DNA of 64,000 bases, from the NCBI RefSeq assembly GCF_963675635.1, contig NZ_OY776488.1, positions 3,244,001-3,308,000 on the forward strand, read 5' to 3'. Positions 25,979 to 34,160 of the stretch are shown here, in pieces. The notes under the pieces are model-generated. The model was not told the DNA's origin. It searched no databases and saw only the letters and a list, made by a program, of their open reading frames with translations. The DNA comes from an uncultured Pseudodesulfovibrio sp. Its GTDB lineage: Bacteria; Desulfobacterota; Desulfovibrionia; Desulfovibrionales; Desulfovibrionaceae. The position numbers and the translations under genes are program-made. How positions within the stretch are numbered: the stretch's first letter is position 1; each line of letters opens with the position of its first letter.

Positions 25979-26812
25979 ATGAAAAATAGAATAATCGATA
26001 TGTCTCGTTTGATCCCTGATCTTCGCACCCTTTGGGACGGAGAGTATAAGATTCCCTGGAATGATCCCGCATTCAGTGCGCGGATTCTCAAGGAACACCT
26101 CTCTCAAGACCACGATCTGGCCAGTCGGAAACAGCAGACCATTGAGGCGCAAGCCGAATGGATTCGTTCTCGATATCTGGCTGACGGTCCATCTTCCATT
26201 CTTGACCTTGGCTGTGGCCCCGGCTTGTATGCGAATCTGCTGGCAGGCGACATCCATCGTTATGTCGGGATTGATTTCAGTCCGGCATCCATCGACTACG
26301 CATGCCAGACTTTTGGTCATGCTCAGCGCGAGTTCCGGCTTGGCAATGTCGTGGATGCCCCCTTTGGGGGGCCATATGATCTGGTTGTGATGCTGTATGG
26401 AGAACTGAATGTCTTCTCGCCGAAGGATTGCCGGCTGATTCTGTCCAAGGCGTATGAAGCCCTGGCCCCCGGAGGGTGTCTCCTGATTGAGCGGCAGGTG
26501 TCGGCGGCGGTCAAAGCCGTTGGGACGGCCCCGGATACACAGACGCAGGCTGATTCGGGAGGTCTTTTCTCGGATGAGTCGTATGTGTGTATTACACACA
26601 ACCACTGGCTGGAAGATGTCGCAGTTTCCCTGCAACACTTCCATGTGGCGCATTATGATGGCCGGATGAAAACTTACCGGAGTACCACCAAGGCGTGGAC
26701 AGCGGGAGAGATGGAGTCGATGCTTGGCGAGGTCGGCTTTTCGTCCGTTGCCAGCCATGACGACTGGCCGGTCCCGGATGAGTGGCTGACGCTCATGTCT
26801 GCATGTAAATAA
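25979..26812 (+). CDS. Class I SAM-dependent methyltransferase
   Basis: A 277-residue soluble enzyme with motif I ILDLGCGPG (74-82), the acidic loop VGIDFSPASIDYA and motif IV-like DLVVMLYGELNVF. The start at 25979 has GGAG seven bases upstream. An in-frame TTG four codons earlier is less likely. The substrate is unknown: this branch includes methyltransferases of small molecules and some regulators. It is a stand-alone gene followed by a bidirectional terminator. Confidence 0.87.
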   Translation: MKNRIIDMSRLIPDLRTLWDGEYKIPWNDPAFSARILKEHLSQDHDLASRKQQTIEAQAEWIRSRYLADGPSSILDLGCGPGLYANLLAGDIHRYVGIDFSPASIDYACQTFGHAQREFRLGNVVDAPFGGPYDLVVMLYGELNVFSPKDCRLILSKAYEALAPGGCLLIERQVSAAVKAVGTAPDTQTQADSGGLFSDESYVCITHNHWLEDVAVSLQHFHVAHYDGRMKTYRSTTKAWTAGEMESMLGEVGFSSVASHDDWPVPDEWLTLMSACK

Positions 26813-26819
26813 AGGAAAC

Positions 26820-26855
26820 AGCCCCTCGACAGAACGTTGAGGGGCTGACTTTTTT
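26820..26855. terminator. Bidirectional terminator
   Basis: AGCCCCTCGAC pairs with GTTGAGGGGCT around AGAAC (26820-26846, one G-T pair), followed by GACTTTTTT. It separates the methyltransferase from the convergent WcbI-like gene. Confidence 0.85.
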
Positions 26856-26859
26856 GGAA

Positions 26860-27693
26860 TCAGGCCGTGATGTCGGCCCCGGTCAGGTAGCCGATGAAAT
26901 CGGAGACACCGGCCTGTCTCGCACTGACGTAGTTCGCCACCCATCGGGCGAAGGTCATCTTTCTGCCATATACTTCGTATTCCTGCTTCGGGCCGCCAAA
27001 GGACAGGCCGAGCGCTTCCGCTACCTTGGGATTGATGGGCTGTTCGAATTCAGGGAACGGATCACCCAGGGCATTGAGTACGTTCTCGTCGGGCGGTGTG
27101 AACCCAAGCTCTCGCAGTACGCCTGTGGCGACATGGTTCATGAGCATGGGGCCGGGATGGTTGATCGTGTTGAAGAGTTGAACGTCCCGGTAGTGTTCCC
27201 TGATAATGTGAATGTAGGGAATAGGCGTGTGTGCTTCCCGGTCATGTTCCTGTGCGAAAGTCTTTTCCAGCCGCGCCGCGAGATCGAACTCGGTGGCCAT
27301 ATCCGTGTGCAGGGCGAGGATGATTGTTTCCTCCGCCGGGAAGCCGAGGGCCACCAGCGCGTCCAGATGCTCGCAGCGGTAGTCGAATCCCGGCTTGCTT
27401 GACCATGTGGGCCAGTACCCCGTGAAAAACATGTTGGGGATGCACAATGAGTGTGCGGCTTCTGGTAGCTTGGAAAGCAGACTTGCTGATGCCATGTCGT
27501 CCCAGTGGCTGCCGAGGTGTTGATAGAGAAACAGGGAGCAGCGGCGCAGCATGTCGTCAGGGATCGGTTCGCGCACGTAGTTGGTGAACAGTCTGCATTC
27601 AAACCTGTCGGAGAATTCCGGGCAGGTCTTGAGCCCCTCAATGAGCGGGGCGCCCTGGCAGTTGGCGTGGACGATGCAAAGTCTCCTGTTCAT
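26860..27693 (-). CDS. WcbI-like polysaccharide biosynthesis protein
   Basis: A 277-residue protein starting MNRRLCIVHANCQGAPLIEG. The opening beta-strand followed by the NCQG motif is the mark of the WcbI family (putative acetyltransferases, and a CoA-binding structure for WcbI of Burkholderia). Other matching segments are YQHLGSHWDD and NMFFTGYWPTW. A 16-residue longer frame to 27741 exists but adds no homologous sequence. No capsule genes are adjacent, so its target is unknown. Confidence 0.78.
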   Translation of the reverse strand: MNRRLCIVHANCQGAPLIEGLKTCPEFSDRFECRLFTNYVREPIPDDMLRRCSLFLYQHLGSHWDDMASASLLSKLPEAAHSLCIPNMFFTGYWPTWSSKPGFDYRCEHLDALVALGFPAEETIILALHTDMATEFDLAARLEKTFAQEHDREAHTPIPYIHIIREHYRDVQLFNTINHPGPMLMNHVATGVLRELGFTPPDENVLNALGDPFPEFEQPINPKVAEALGLSFGGPKQEYEVYGRKMTFARWVANYVSARQAGVSDFIGYLTGADITA

Positions 27694-27853
27694 GGCTTTG
27701 CCTTGAACGTGTTGAAATTGTGCGTGAAAAACATGCTTCAATAGATATCATGGTTCCTTGTGTACAGCAATGTCGGCCTTTGACTGTTTACAGGCGGGGC
27801 GGGACACGGTATCCCTCGCAGACGATTAAAATTATATAAGGAAGAGCATTTTT

Positions 27854-28924
27854 ATGAATACGATTTTTGACGCTGCCATAGCCGCTATCGAGCCTGTTGA
27901 TCAGTCCCTTGCCGAGCGGGGGCAGGCCCATCTGGACAACCTGACCAAGCCGCAGGGGAGTCTTGGGCGTTTGGAGGAACTGGCTCTGCAACTGTATCTC
28001 ATCCAAAAAGGACAGAAGCTGTCGGTCGATCCTATGCGCGTCTATACCGTGGCTGGCGATCACGGCGTCAATGCCGAAGGCGTCAGTGTCTTTTCTCAGG
28101 AAGTAACCCGTCAGATGGTGCTCAACTTTCTGAACGACGGTGCAGGGATCAACGTTCTTGCCGAAACCGTCGGCGCACAGCTTTATGTGGTGGACGCAGG
28201 CTGTTGCGGTGGACCGTACGACGAGCATCCCAAGCTGATTCAGGCAAAGGTGGCAGAGGGGACCGCCAATTTGGCCCAGGGGCCGGCCATGACGCACGAG
28301 CAGTGCATTCAGGCTTTGAATCTGGGTATTTCTTTGGCTGATCGTGCCCATGAAGACGGCGTGAAAGTCCTTGGTACCGGCGATATGGGTATTTCCAACA
28401 CCACACCGTCCACCGCGCTGTATTGCGCGTATCTGGGCATGGAGCCCGAACCCATGACCGGGCCGGGCACAGGTCTTGACAGGGACGGGGTTGCCTCCAA
28501 GGCGAACGTCATCCGCAAAGGGCTCGCCGCCAACGCTGAAGTCGTTCAATCAGGGGACGCTGTCGGCATCCTTGCCGCACTCGGTGGATTGGAAATAGCT
28601 GCTCTGACCGGACTCATTCTCGGTGGAGCCAAAAACAGACAGCTTGTCTGCGTAGACGGTTTTATTTCCACTGCCGCGTATCTTGCGGCCTGGAAAATCT
28701 GTCCCACGGTGCGCGAGTACTGCATCATCAGCCATGCTTCCGCCGAGCCTGGTCATGCGGCCGCAGTCAAAGCCATGGAACTCAAGCCGTATCTGGATCT
28801 CGGATTCCGGCTCGGCGAAGGCACCGGTGCGGCCTGTGCCATGTTCCTTGTTCGGGGTGCCGCCAACATATTCAATGACATGGCGACCTTTGCAGATGCA
28901 GGCGTTGCTGAAGCTGACGCTTAG
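27854..28924 (+). CDS. cobT: Nicotinate-nucleotide:dimethylbenzimidazole phosphoribosyltransferase
   Basis: Activates the lower-ligand base of cobalamin to its alpha-riboside phosphate. The 356-residue protein has the expected N-terminal LDNLTKPQGSLGRLEELA, AGDHGV (67-72), the GTGDMGISNTTPS loop and the catalytic glutamate E322 in LGEGTGAA. Single gene with its own terminator at 29009. Together with the CobD-CobQ fusion it indicates corrinoid synthesis or remodelling. Confidence 0.96.
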   Translation: MNTIFDAAIAAIEPVDQSLAERGQAHLDNLTKPQGSLGRLEELALQLYLIQKGQKLSVDPMRVYTVAGDHGVNAEGVSVFSQEVTRQMVLNFLNDGAGINVLAETVGAQLYVVDAGCCGGPYDEHPKLIQAKVAEGTANLAQGPAMTHEQCIQALNLGISLADRAHEDGVKVLGTGDMGISNTTPSTALYCAYLGMEPEPMTGPGTGLDRDGVASKANVIRKGLAANAEVVQSGDAVGILAALGGLEIAALTGLILGGAKNRQLVCVDGFISTAAYLAAWKICPTVREYCIISHASAEPGHAAAVKAMELKPYLDLGFRLGEGTGAACAMFLVRGAANIFNDMATFADAGVAEADA

Positions 28925-29008
28925 AACAGTCCCGACAGTCGAGGGAAGAAATCTCGTCTTGAAGACGCGGTGCACCTGAGTGTGGCTGTAAGTTTTGCAT
29001 TGTTTTTT

Positions 29009-29046
29009 AACGGGTTGCTGCCATTCGGTCGCGACCCGTTTTGTTG
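29009..29046 (+). terminator. Terminator after cobT
   Basis: AACGGGT (29009-29015) pairs with ACCCGTT (29034-29040), followed by TTGTTGTG. The preceding T-run gives weak activity on the minus strand too. The rest of 28925-29232 holds no gene. CGTCAC...GTGACG near 29175-29200 is a short inverted repeat before the next start. Confidence 0.6.
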
Positions 29047-29232
29047 TGAGTGTGATCTCGCTGAATGAACAGTAAGGCTTCGGTATGAACAGCAGTCATT
29101 CATGGTGAAAAAATAATCACCGTATGTGCTTTTTTTTGTTTACCAGGGTATGCAATGTGATTATGTGCTGTCCACTTCGTCACGCCATGGATATTTTGTG
29201 ACGGAGTACATCTTTATTGAGGGAGGCTGATA

Positions 29233-31224
29233 ATGAGCCCCAGATATGAGGCGGAAACCGTCTCGTCCAATTCCCTTTCTTTTTCGGAAGCCTCACTGGC
29301 TGACCTTCCCTTTCTCCATCAGCTCGAACAAACGAGTTTCAGCGAAGCCAGGCAAAGTTCCAGGAACAGCCTGCGCAACAGCATAACAAGTCCGAATCAG
29401 TTGGTGGTCATTGCGCAGGCCAGAGGCAAGAAAAAGTGTTTGTTCCCGGTGGGAGCGGCTATTGTTTTCGAGTACAAGCGGTCGTTGCGCATATACTCAC
29501 TGGCCGTGGAAAGAGCGCACAGAATGCGGGGTGTGGGTGATTTACTCATTAAGCACATCCTCGATTTTGCCGTCAGCCATGGGTACGAGCGTATCACCCT
29601 TGAGGCGGATGCCGGCAACAGCAGGCTCATGGAATGGTACCGGAAAATGGGCTTTGAGGCACAACGAACCCTGCCGGATTATTACGGCCCGGGGGAACCT
29701 GCGGTCAGAATGGTCCAGATGCTGGCGAACAGGGGGAACACGGCTGAGCACATAGTCATCGTTATTGACGATCCCGGTGTCGCCAAAAGATGTGTGCCCG
29801 GCATTCATTTCTGTTCGGCCACGGAGTATCTGTCCGACACTAATTATTCAAATTCGAATCGGTTTCATGTGCTCAACCTGTGTGGCTCGCACAAGACACA
29901 TTCGCTGGGCTACTACGTGTCCCTGTTGGCATCGGCCCGCAATCATCGCGTGACGCCGACGGTCATGGCGGTCAAGGATGCGACAACCCCGGTGGTGGCC
30001 CAGAGCCTTCTCGATGAAATACGGGAAGCCGTTCTCGACAAAATACCGGGGGCGAATGGCAGTACGCTGGAGCTTACCTGCATATTGGGGAAAACCCCGG
30101 ATTCCCAGTATGAGGATCTGGCGAAAAAGCTGTTCTCGCTGTTTTCAGTCCCTTTCTTTACCATTGTCCTGGAGAAACAAGGGGTGTGGAAGGTAAAGAA
30201 AATCAAGCTGTTGAAGATCAAACAGGTCGCCGACAAATATCCAGTTCTGTTGAACTGTGCCCTGACAGGATATTGCGGCAGAAAACGGTACAATCGTCAA
30301 CGCCTGAGAAATTTCAAATATGATCTAGCGATACTGGTGAACGGTAATGAAAAAACGGCACCGTCCTGTCCTCTGGCGCTTGAGAAGTTCCAAAAGGCGG
30401 CAGAGCGGGTAGGGTTTTTTGTGGAGTTCATCACCAAGGCGGATCACAGGCGTATATGTGAATTTGACGCGCTGTTTATTCGTGAAACCACGGCCATGGA
30501 GAACCATACTTATGAGATGGCCCGTCATGCCTATACCGAAGGGCTCGTTGTTGTTGATGATCCCTGGTCCATCATGCATTGCTCCAATAAGGTGTATCTT
30601 CAGGAACGGCTGAATGACGCCGGCATTTGCCAGCCGAGAGGATGGCTGCTGACGCAGAAACTGTGCACTCCGTGTCACATTCGTTCGCTGCCGATTCCGC
30701 TGGTCCTCAAGCTGCCTGAAAGTTCGTTTTCTCAAGGTGTTTTTCTCGTGCATTCTCATGAAGAACTCCAAGCCAAACTGTCCCGGATGTTTACCAAGAC
30801 AGAACTTGTCATTGCCCAGGAGTTCCTTACCTCGGATTATGACTGGCGAATCGGTCTGCTGGACAACACGCCTCTGTTCGCCTGCAAGTATTACATGGCG
30901 AACAACCACTGGCAGATTTACAATTGGCAATCGAGCATGTCCGAAGAGTTCAGCGGCCGCTCAGAGACCCTGTCCGTGAAGCAGGTGCCACCGCATGTGC
31001 TGAAGGCGGCGGTCGGCGCGTCTTCTCTCATCGGCAATGGCTTCTATGGAGTGGATCTCAAGGAGATCAACGGCAAGGCCTACGTCATCGAGGTCAACGA
31101 CAATCCCAACGTGGATGCCGGAATTGAAGACGAGTTGCTGGGTGATGAACTCTATGAGCGCATTATGCAGTCGATTTACAATCGAATCGAGACCGAAAGA
31201 CATCAGATTCGGTACCTGTATTAA
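29233..31224 (+). CDS. GNAT-RLAN-ATP-grasp (RimK-like) fusion protein
   Basis: A 663-residue three-domain protein. Residues about 15-165 are a GNAT acetyltransferase with the acetyl-CoA loop RMRGVGDLL (98-105) and GFEAQRTLPDYY. Residues about 172-345 match the RimK-like ATP-grasp N-terminal domain (RLAN), with VLNLCGSHKTHSLGYYVSLL as landmark. Residues about 360-650 are an ATP-grasp ligase with the Mg-binding VIEVNDNPN (618-626) and DPWSIMHCSNK. ATP-grasp RimK relatives join carboxylates to amines, often glutamate to peptides. The GNAT may acylate the same substrate. It starts after GAGGGAGG and is followed 11 bases later by the SET-domain gene. The product and substrate are unknown. Confidence 0.88.
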   Translation: MSPRYEAETVSSNSLSFSEASLADLPFLHQLEQTSFSEARQSSRNSLRNSITSPNQLVVIAQARGKKKCLFPVGAAIVFEYKRSLRIYSLAVERAHRMRGVGDLLIKHILDFAVSHGYERITLEADAGNSRLMEWYRKMGFEAQRTLPDYYGPGEPAVRMVQMLANRGNTAEHIVIVIDDPGVAKRCVPGIHFCSATEYLSDTNYSNSNRFHVLNLCGSHKTHSLGYYVSLLASARNHRVTPTVMAVKDATTPVVAQSLLDEIREAVLDKIPGANGSTLELTCILGKTPDSQYEDLAKKLFSLFSVPFFTIVLEKQGVWKVKKIKLLKIKQVADKYPVLLNCALTGYCGRKRYNRQRLRNFKYDLAILVNGNEKTAPSCPLALEKFQKAAERVGFFVEFITKADHRRICEFDALFIRETTAMENHTYEMARHAYTEGLVVVDDPWSIMHCSNKVYLQERLNDAGICQPRGWLLTQKLCTPCHIRSLPIPLVLKLPESSFSQGVFLVHSHEELQAKLSRMFTKTELVIAQEFLTSDYDWRIGLLDNTPLFACKYYMANNHWQIYNWQSSMSEEFSGRSETLSVKQVPPHVLKAAVGASSLIGNGFYGVDLKEINGKAYVIEVNDNPNVDAGIEDELLGDELYERIMQSIYNRIETERHQIRYLY

Positions 31225-31235
31225 CGGAGGGCGTC

Positions 31236-31838
31236 ATGATTCATCCGCATTCTGTTGTCAGAACCGTTTCCCCAGAGATCGGGGTCGGCGTTTTCGCGAC
31301 CCGCCATATCCCGCAAGGGACTATTGTTGTGGTCAGGGATCAATTTGATCTCTGCCTGTCGCAAGAAGACTACTGCCTTCTGCCGCAGTCGGTCCGTGCG
31401 TCCATGGAAACCTATATGTATCATGACAAATGCGGCAATCTCGTGTTGAGCTGGGATCATGCCCGCTACATGAACCACAGTTGCCACAGCAATACCATGA
31501 TGACGGATTACAATCTGGAAATTGCGGTTCGCGACATTTCCCCCGGTGAGGAGATTACGACGGAATACGGCCTGCTGAACATACAGGAGCCGTATGAAAT
31601 ATACTGCGGATGCGACAGTTGCCGCGAGCATTTGCGGCTTGATGACATAGATGTCCATGGTGCGGCCTGGGATGCGAGCATCCGGGCCAGTCTGCTGTGT
31701 GTATCTCGGGTGGAGCAGCCTCTTCTGCCGCTTGTGAATACGGCTGATCGAACCAGGCTGGATGATCTGCTTTTGGGTCGTGCCGGATATTCCTCGATCA
31801 TGAACTTGAAATGGCGTGCCTGCGCAGGGAATTTTTGA
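31236..31838 (+). CDS. SET-domain protein, putative lysine methyltransferase
   Basis: A 200-residue protein with the SET core. It shows GVGVF near the N-terminus (16-20), the pseudoknot motif NHSCHSN (80-86), GEEITTEYG (104-112), and a post-SET-like cysteine group CGCDSC (124-129). These are the SAM- and lysine-channel residues of SET methyltransferases. GGAGGG is four bases before the ATG. The gene is 11 bases downstream of the ATP-grasp fusion, so it is probably in the same operon and may act on the same protein or peptide. SET proteins are sparse in bacteria. The target is unknown. Confidence 0.88.
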   Translation: MIHPHSVVRTVSPEIGVGVFATRHIPQGTIVVVRDQFDLCLSQEDYCLLPQSVRASMETYMYHDKCGNLVLSWDHARYMNHSCHSNTMMTDYNLEIAVRDISPGEEITTEYGLLNIQEPYEIYCGCDSCREHLRLDDIDVHGAAWDASIRASLLCVSRVEQPLLPLVNTADRTRLDDLLLGRAGYSSIMNLKWRACAGNF

Positions 31839-31895
31839 GCAGGAGCGTGTCGTGTCCTGGTGACACTGGCGAATGTCTTGCCAGAGTGAATATGA

Positions 31896-31930
31896 ACGGC
31901 GGTGCCGGGCTTGCTGCCCTGCACCGCCGT
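31896..31930. terminator. Long hairpin between convergent SET and nitrilase-fusion genes
   Basis: ACGGCGGTGC (31896-31905) pairs exactly with GCACCGCCGT (31921-31930), and the loop holds a further GGGC/GCCC stem. There is no good T-run on either strand, so it is an imperfect bidirectional terminator candidate. Confidence 0.5.
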
Positions 31931-31948
31931 ATTGTGTGGGTGTCTCGA

Positions 31949-33508
31949 TTATTCCGTTCTGATAATCTTGATCTTTTTTCGGGGTTTCAATTCATAGATG
32001 TCCGGTCGACGTTCATGAAGAGGGCGCACGCTGCCGAATTCCCTGACCTGGGACAGACTGGCCAGATCGAGGTCAGCGATAACCACTGTTTCAACTCCCG
32101 GATCGGCTTCCCCGTTGAGTGCGGGGACGGGAAAGGCGAAGTCGCTTGGAGCAAATACGGCAGACTGGCCGTAGTTGAGCAAATAGGTTTTCACTCCGGG
32201 CAGGTTCCCGACATTTGCCGCGATGACGGTATAGATGGAGTTCTCAATACACCGAGCCTGGGCCGTTGATCTGACTCGATAATACGCTCGTTTCTCGTCA
32301 GTGCTGAAAGGAACAAAGATGACTTCGGCTCCTGCCATTGCCAACAGGCGTGAGGCTTCGGGGAATTCGATGTCATAGCATACCTGAATGGCGATTCGTC
32401 CGAGGGGGGTGTGGAAGACGCTCAGCCCTTCTCCCGGATGAATCCCCCAGTCCTCCCTTTCGCCGGGCGTGATATGCAGTTTGTCCTGAGTGTAGACGTT
32501 CCCGGACGGAGTAAAGAGGTGTGCGACGTTGTAGAGTTTACCTTCGCGGAGTATCGGATGCGATCCACCGATAATATGCAGGTTGTACTCAGTGGCCAGC
32601 TCACGGAACATGTCCAGGTATTGATCAGCCATTCCGGCCAGTTCAAGAACGGCTCTGCGAGAGTCCCATTCCGGCGGCATGGCGCTGAACATCTGCGCGG
32701 TGAACAGTTCCGGCAACACCAGGAAATGACAGTGGTATGTGTCGGCCGTGGTCACAAAAAACTCAACCGATTGGCGCAGGTCTGTCCATGAGGAGATTTT
32801 GCGCATCTGATATTGGGCGGCACAGACCCGGAACTGCCGTACTGGACGACGAAGAGGGGCGCCTGCGATTTTCCTTCGTATTGGTTGAAAGTCCGGGTTG
32901 GGCATTTCCAGAAATGTCGAGTAATTGAGGCTTGAATCATCATTCAGTAAATCGAGAAAAATGCCTCTGACCTTGTATCCGGCCTTGAGATGTGCGTTCA
33001 GGGCGGAGTCCTTGAGTTCCCCTTTCTCCACCATGCCGACGTATTCCTTGGCGGTGAGGATGCCTTCCTTTTCGCTGTAATTCATGATGCGGCCATGAGC
33101 GATCATCCTGCTCAGATTGTAGCGCTTCATGATCTGTTTGCGGTGTTTGTATATCCTGCCCGCCACACCTCGGCCCCGAAAGTCGGGATGAACGGCAATG
33201 TCTGCTCCGTACAGCGTGTCTCCTGTGGGGTTGTGGGTGTTGAATGTCCCGCCGCCAGTGATTTCATCGTATCGATACCAGTCCACAGTCTCATCCAGTT
33301 GCACAATGATGGATGTTGCGTACCCGACAACCCGGCCATCATATTCGGCCAACACCTGGCCTTGGGGGAAAGCGTTGAATTGCATGGCATACATGCGTTC
33401 GTCATAATGGTCTTCGAAATCAGGGTATGCCGCTTTCTGACATGCGACGATGGCTGGAATGTCTTCTTCGGTCCAGTTTCTGATTTTTATGGTTTTTCTT
33501 TTCTGCAT
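31949..33508 (-). CDS. GNAT-carbon-nitrogen hydrolase (nitrilase-family) fusion
   Basis: A 519-residue two-domain enzyme. Residues about 5-210 are a GNAT domain with the acetyl-CoA loop RGRGVAGRIY. Residues about 225-510 are a nitrilase-superfamily amidohydrolase with the catalytic triad E267 (LPELF), K343 (DKLHI) and C377 (QVCYDIEFPE). Nitrilase-family members cleave or transfer amide groups. GNAT-nitrilase fusions are widespread but poorly characterised. The gene converges on the ATP-grasp/SET pair, so it may act on the same metabolite (synthesis versus hydrolysis). Only weak ribosome-binding signal precedes the start. Confidence 0.88.
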   Translation of the reverse strand: MQKRKTIKIRNWTEEDIPAIVACQKAAYPDFEDHYDERMYAMQFNAFPQGQVLAEYDGRVVGYATSIIVQLDETVDWYRYDEITGGGTFNTHNPTGDTLYGADIAVHPDFRGRGVAGRIYKHRKQIMKRYNLSRMIAHGRIMNYSEKEGILTAKEYVGMVEKGELKDSALNAHLKAGYKVRGIFLDLLNDDSSLNYSTFLEMPNPDFQPIRRKIAGAPLRRPVRQFRVCAAQYQMRKISSWTDLRQSVEFFVTTADTYHCHFLVLPELFTAQMFSAMPPEWDSRRAVLELAGMADQYLDMFRELATEYNLHIIGGSHPILREGKLYNVAHLFTPSGNVYTQDKLHITPGEREDWGIHPGEGLSVFHTPLGRIAIQVCYDIEFPEASRLLAMAGAEVIFVPFSTDEKRAYYRVRSTAQARCIENSIYTVIAANVGNLPGVKTYLLNYGQSAVFAPSDFAFPVPALNGEADPGVETVVIADLDLASLSQVREFGSVRPLHERRPDIYELKPRKKIKIIRTE

Positions 33509-34160
33509 GGTCTTTTCGCTGCGAGCGCGGTTGATTGTTTGCCGGGAATTCTTCGTTCGGATTCGTACTGTCAGACTCCATCAGAGAAGTGTCTTTCTGT
33601 CTACGGCCAAATCATGATAAATGTGATGGAGGTGCCTGACTCTTTGGATATTCTTCACTGTTTTTATGAGTATGGCGGTACGGGTGAATCCTCTCTCACG
33701 AGGCGGGCGTGAAAAGCCATCTGAAGCAGAGAAGTGCTTGCGGTGTTATACTCCTGTGCGGGGGTGAATTTTGACGTTGAACTTGATCGATTTATCTGGT
33801 CTTGTCATACATCGGATTCTCTTGGGTTTTCAATCGCTATATAGCTCATTTCGACGTGTCAGAGAGTATTGTACTGCAGTGAAAGTGCAAGGGTAAGGCC
33901 TTGTTTGTTCTGTGGTTAATTTGGTCATGCGCCGGTTGTGTTAACGGCGTGGAGAAATATTGCCTGAAAGCGTATGATGTCGGGGATTGTTACTTTGAGG
34001 GCGGGAATCTTTTTTTATAATCACATGTCACCACTCTGGTGTTGACATTGCGTTGGCGAAACAATACTACCCGCAATCGTTTGCTGAAAGCGGAGAAAAT
34101 CCCTTTTGCAGAAAGTGCCGGATTTGTTACCGGATTCCAATAATGACGGAGGATTTATGA
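33509..34160. other. Long intergenic region upstream of speA
   Basis: About 650 bases without a credible gene between divergently oriented nitrilase-fusion and speA genes. It contains AT-rich stretches, the short stem CACCA-CTC-TGGTG (34030-34042) and a plausible speA promoter at 34042-34070. No riboswitch class recognised. Confidence 0.5.
34042..34070 (+). promoter_or_regulatory. Candidate speA promoter
   Basis: A perfect TTGACA (34042-34047) lies 17 bases before TACTAC (34065-34070). The -10 is weak (3 of 6). It lies about 90 bases before the speA start, the only good -35 in this leader. Confidence 0.4.
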
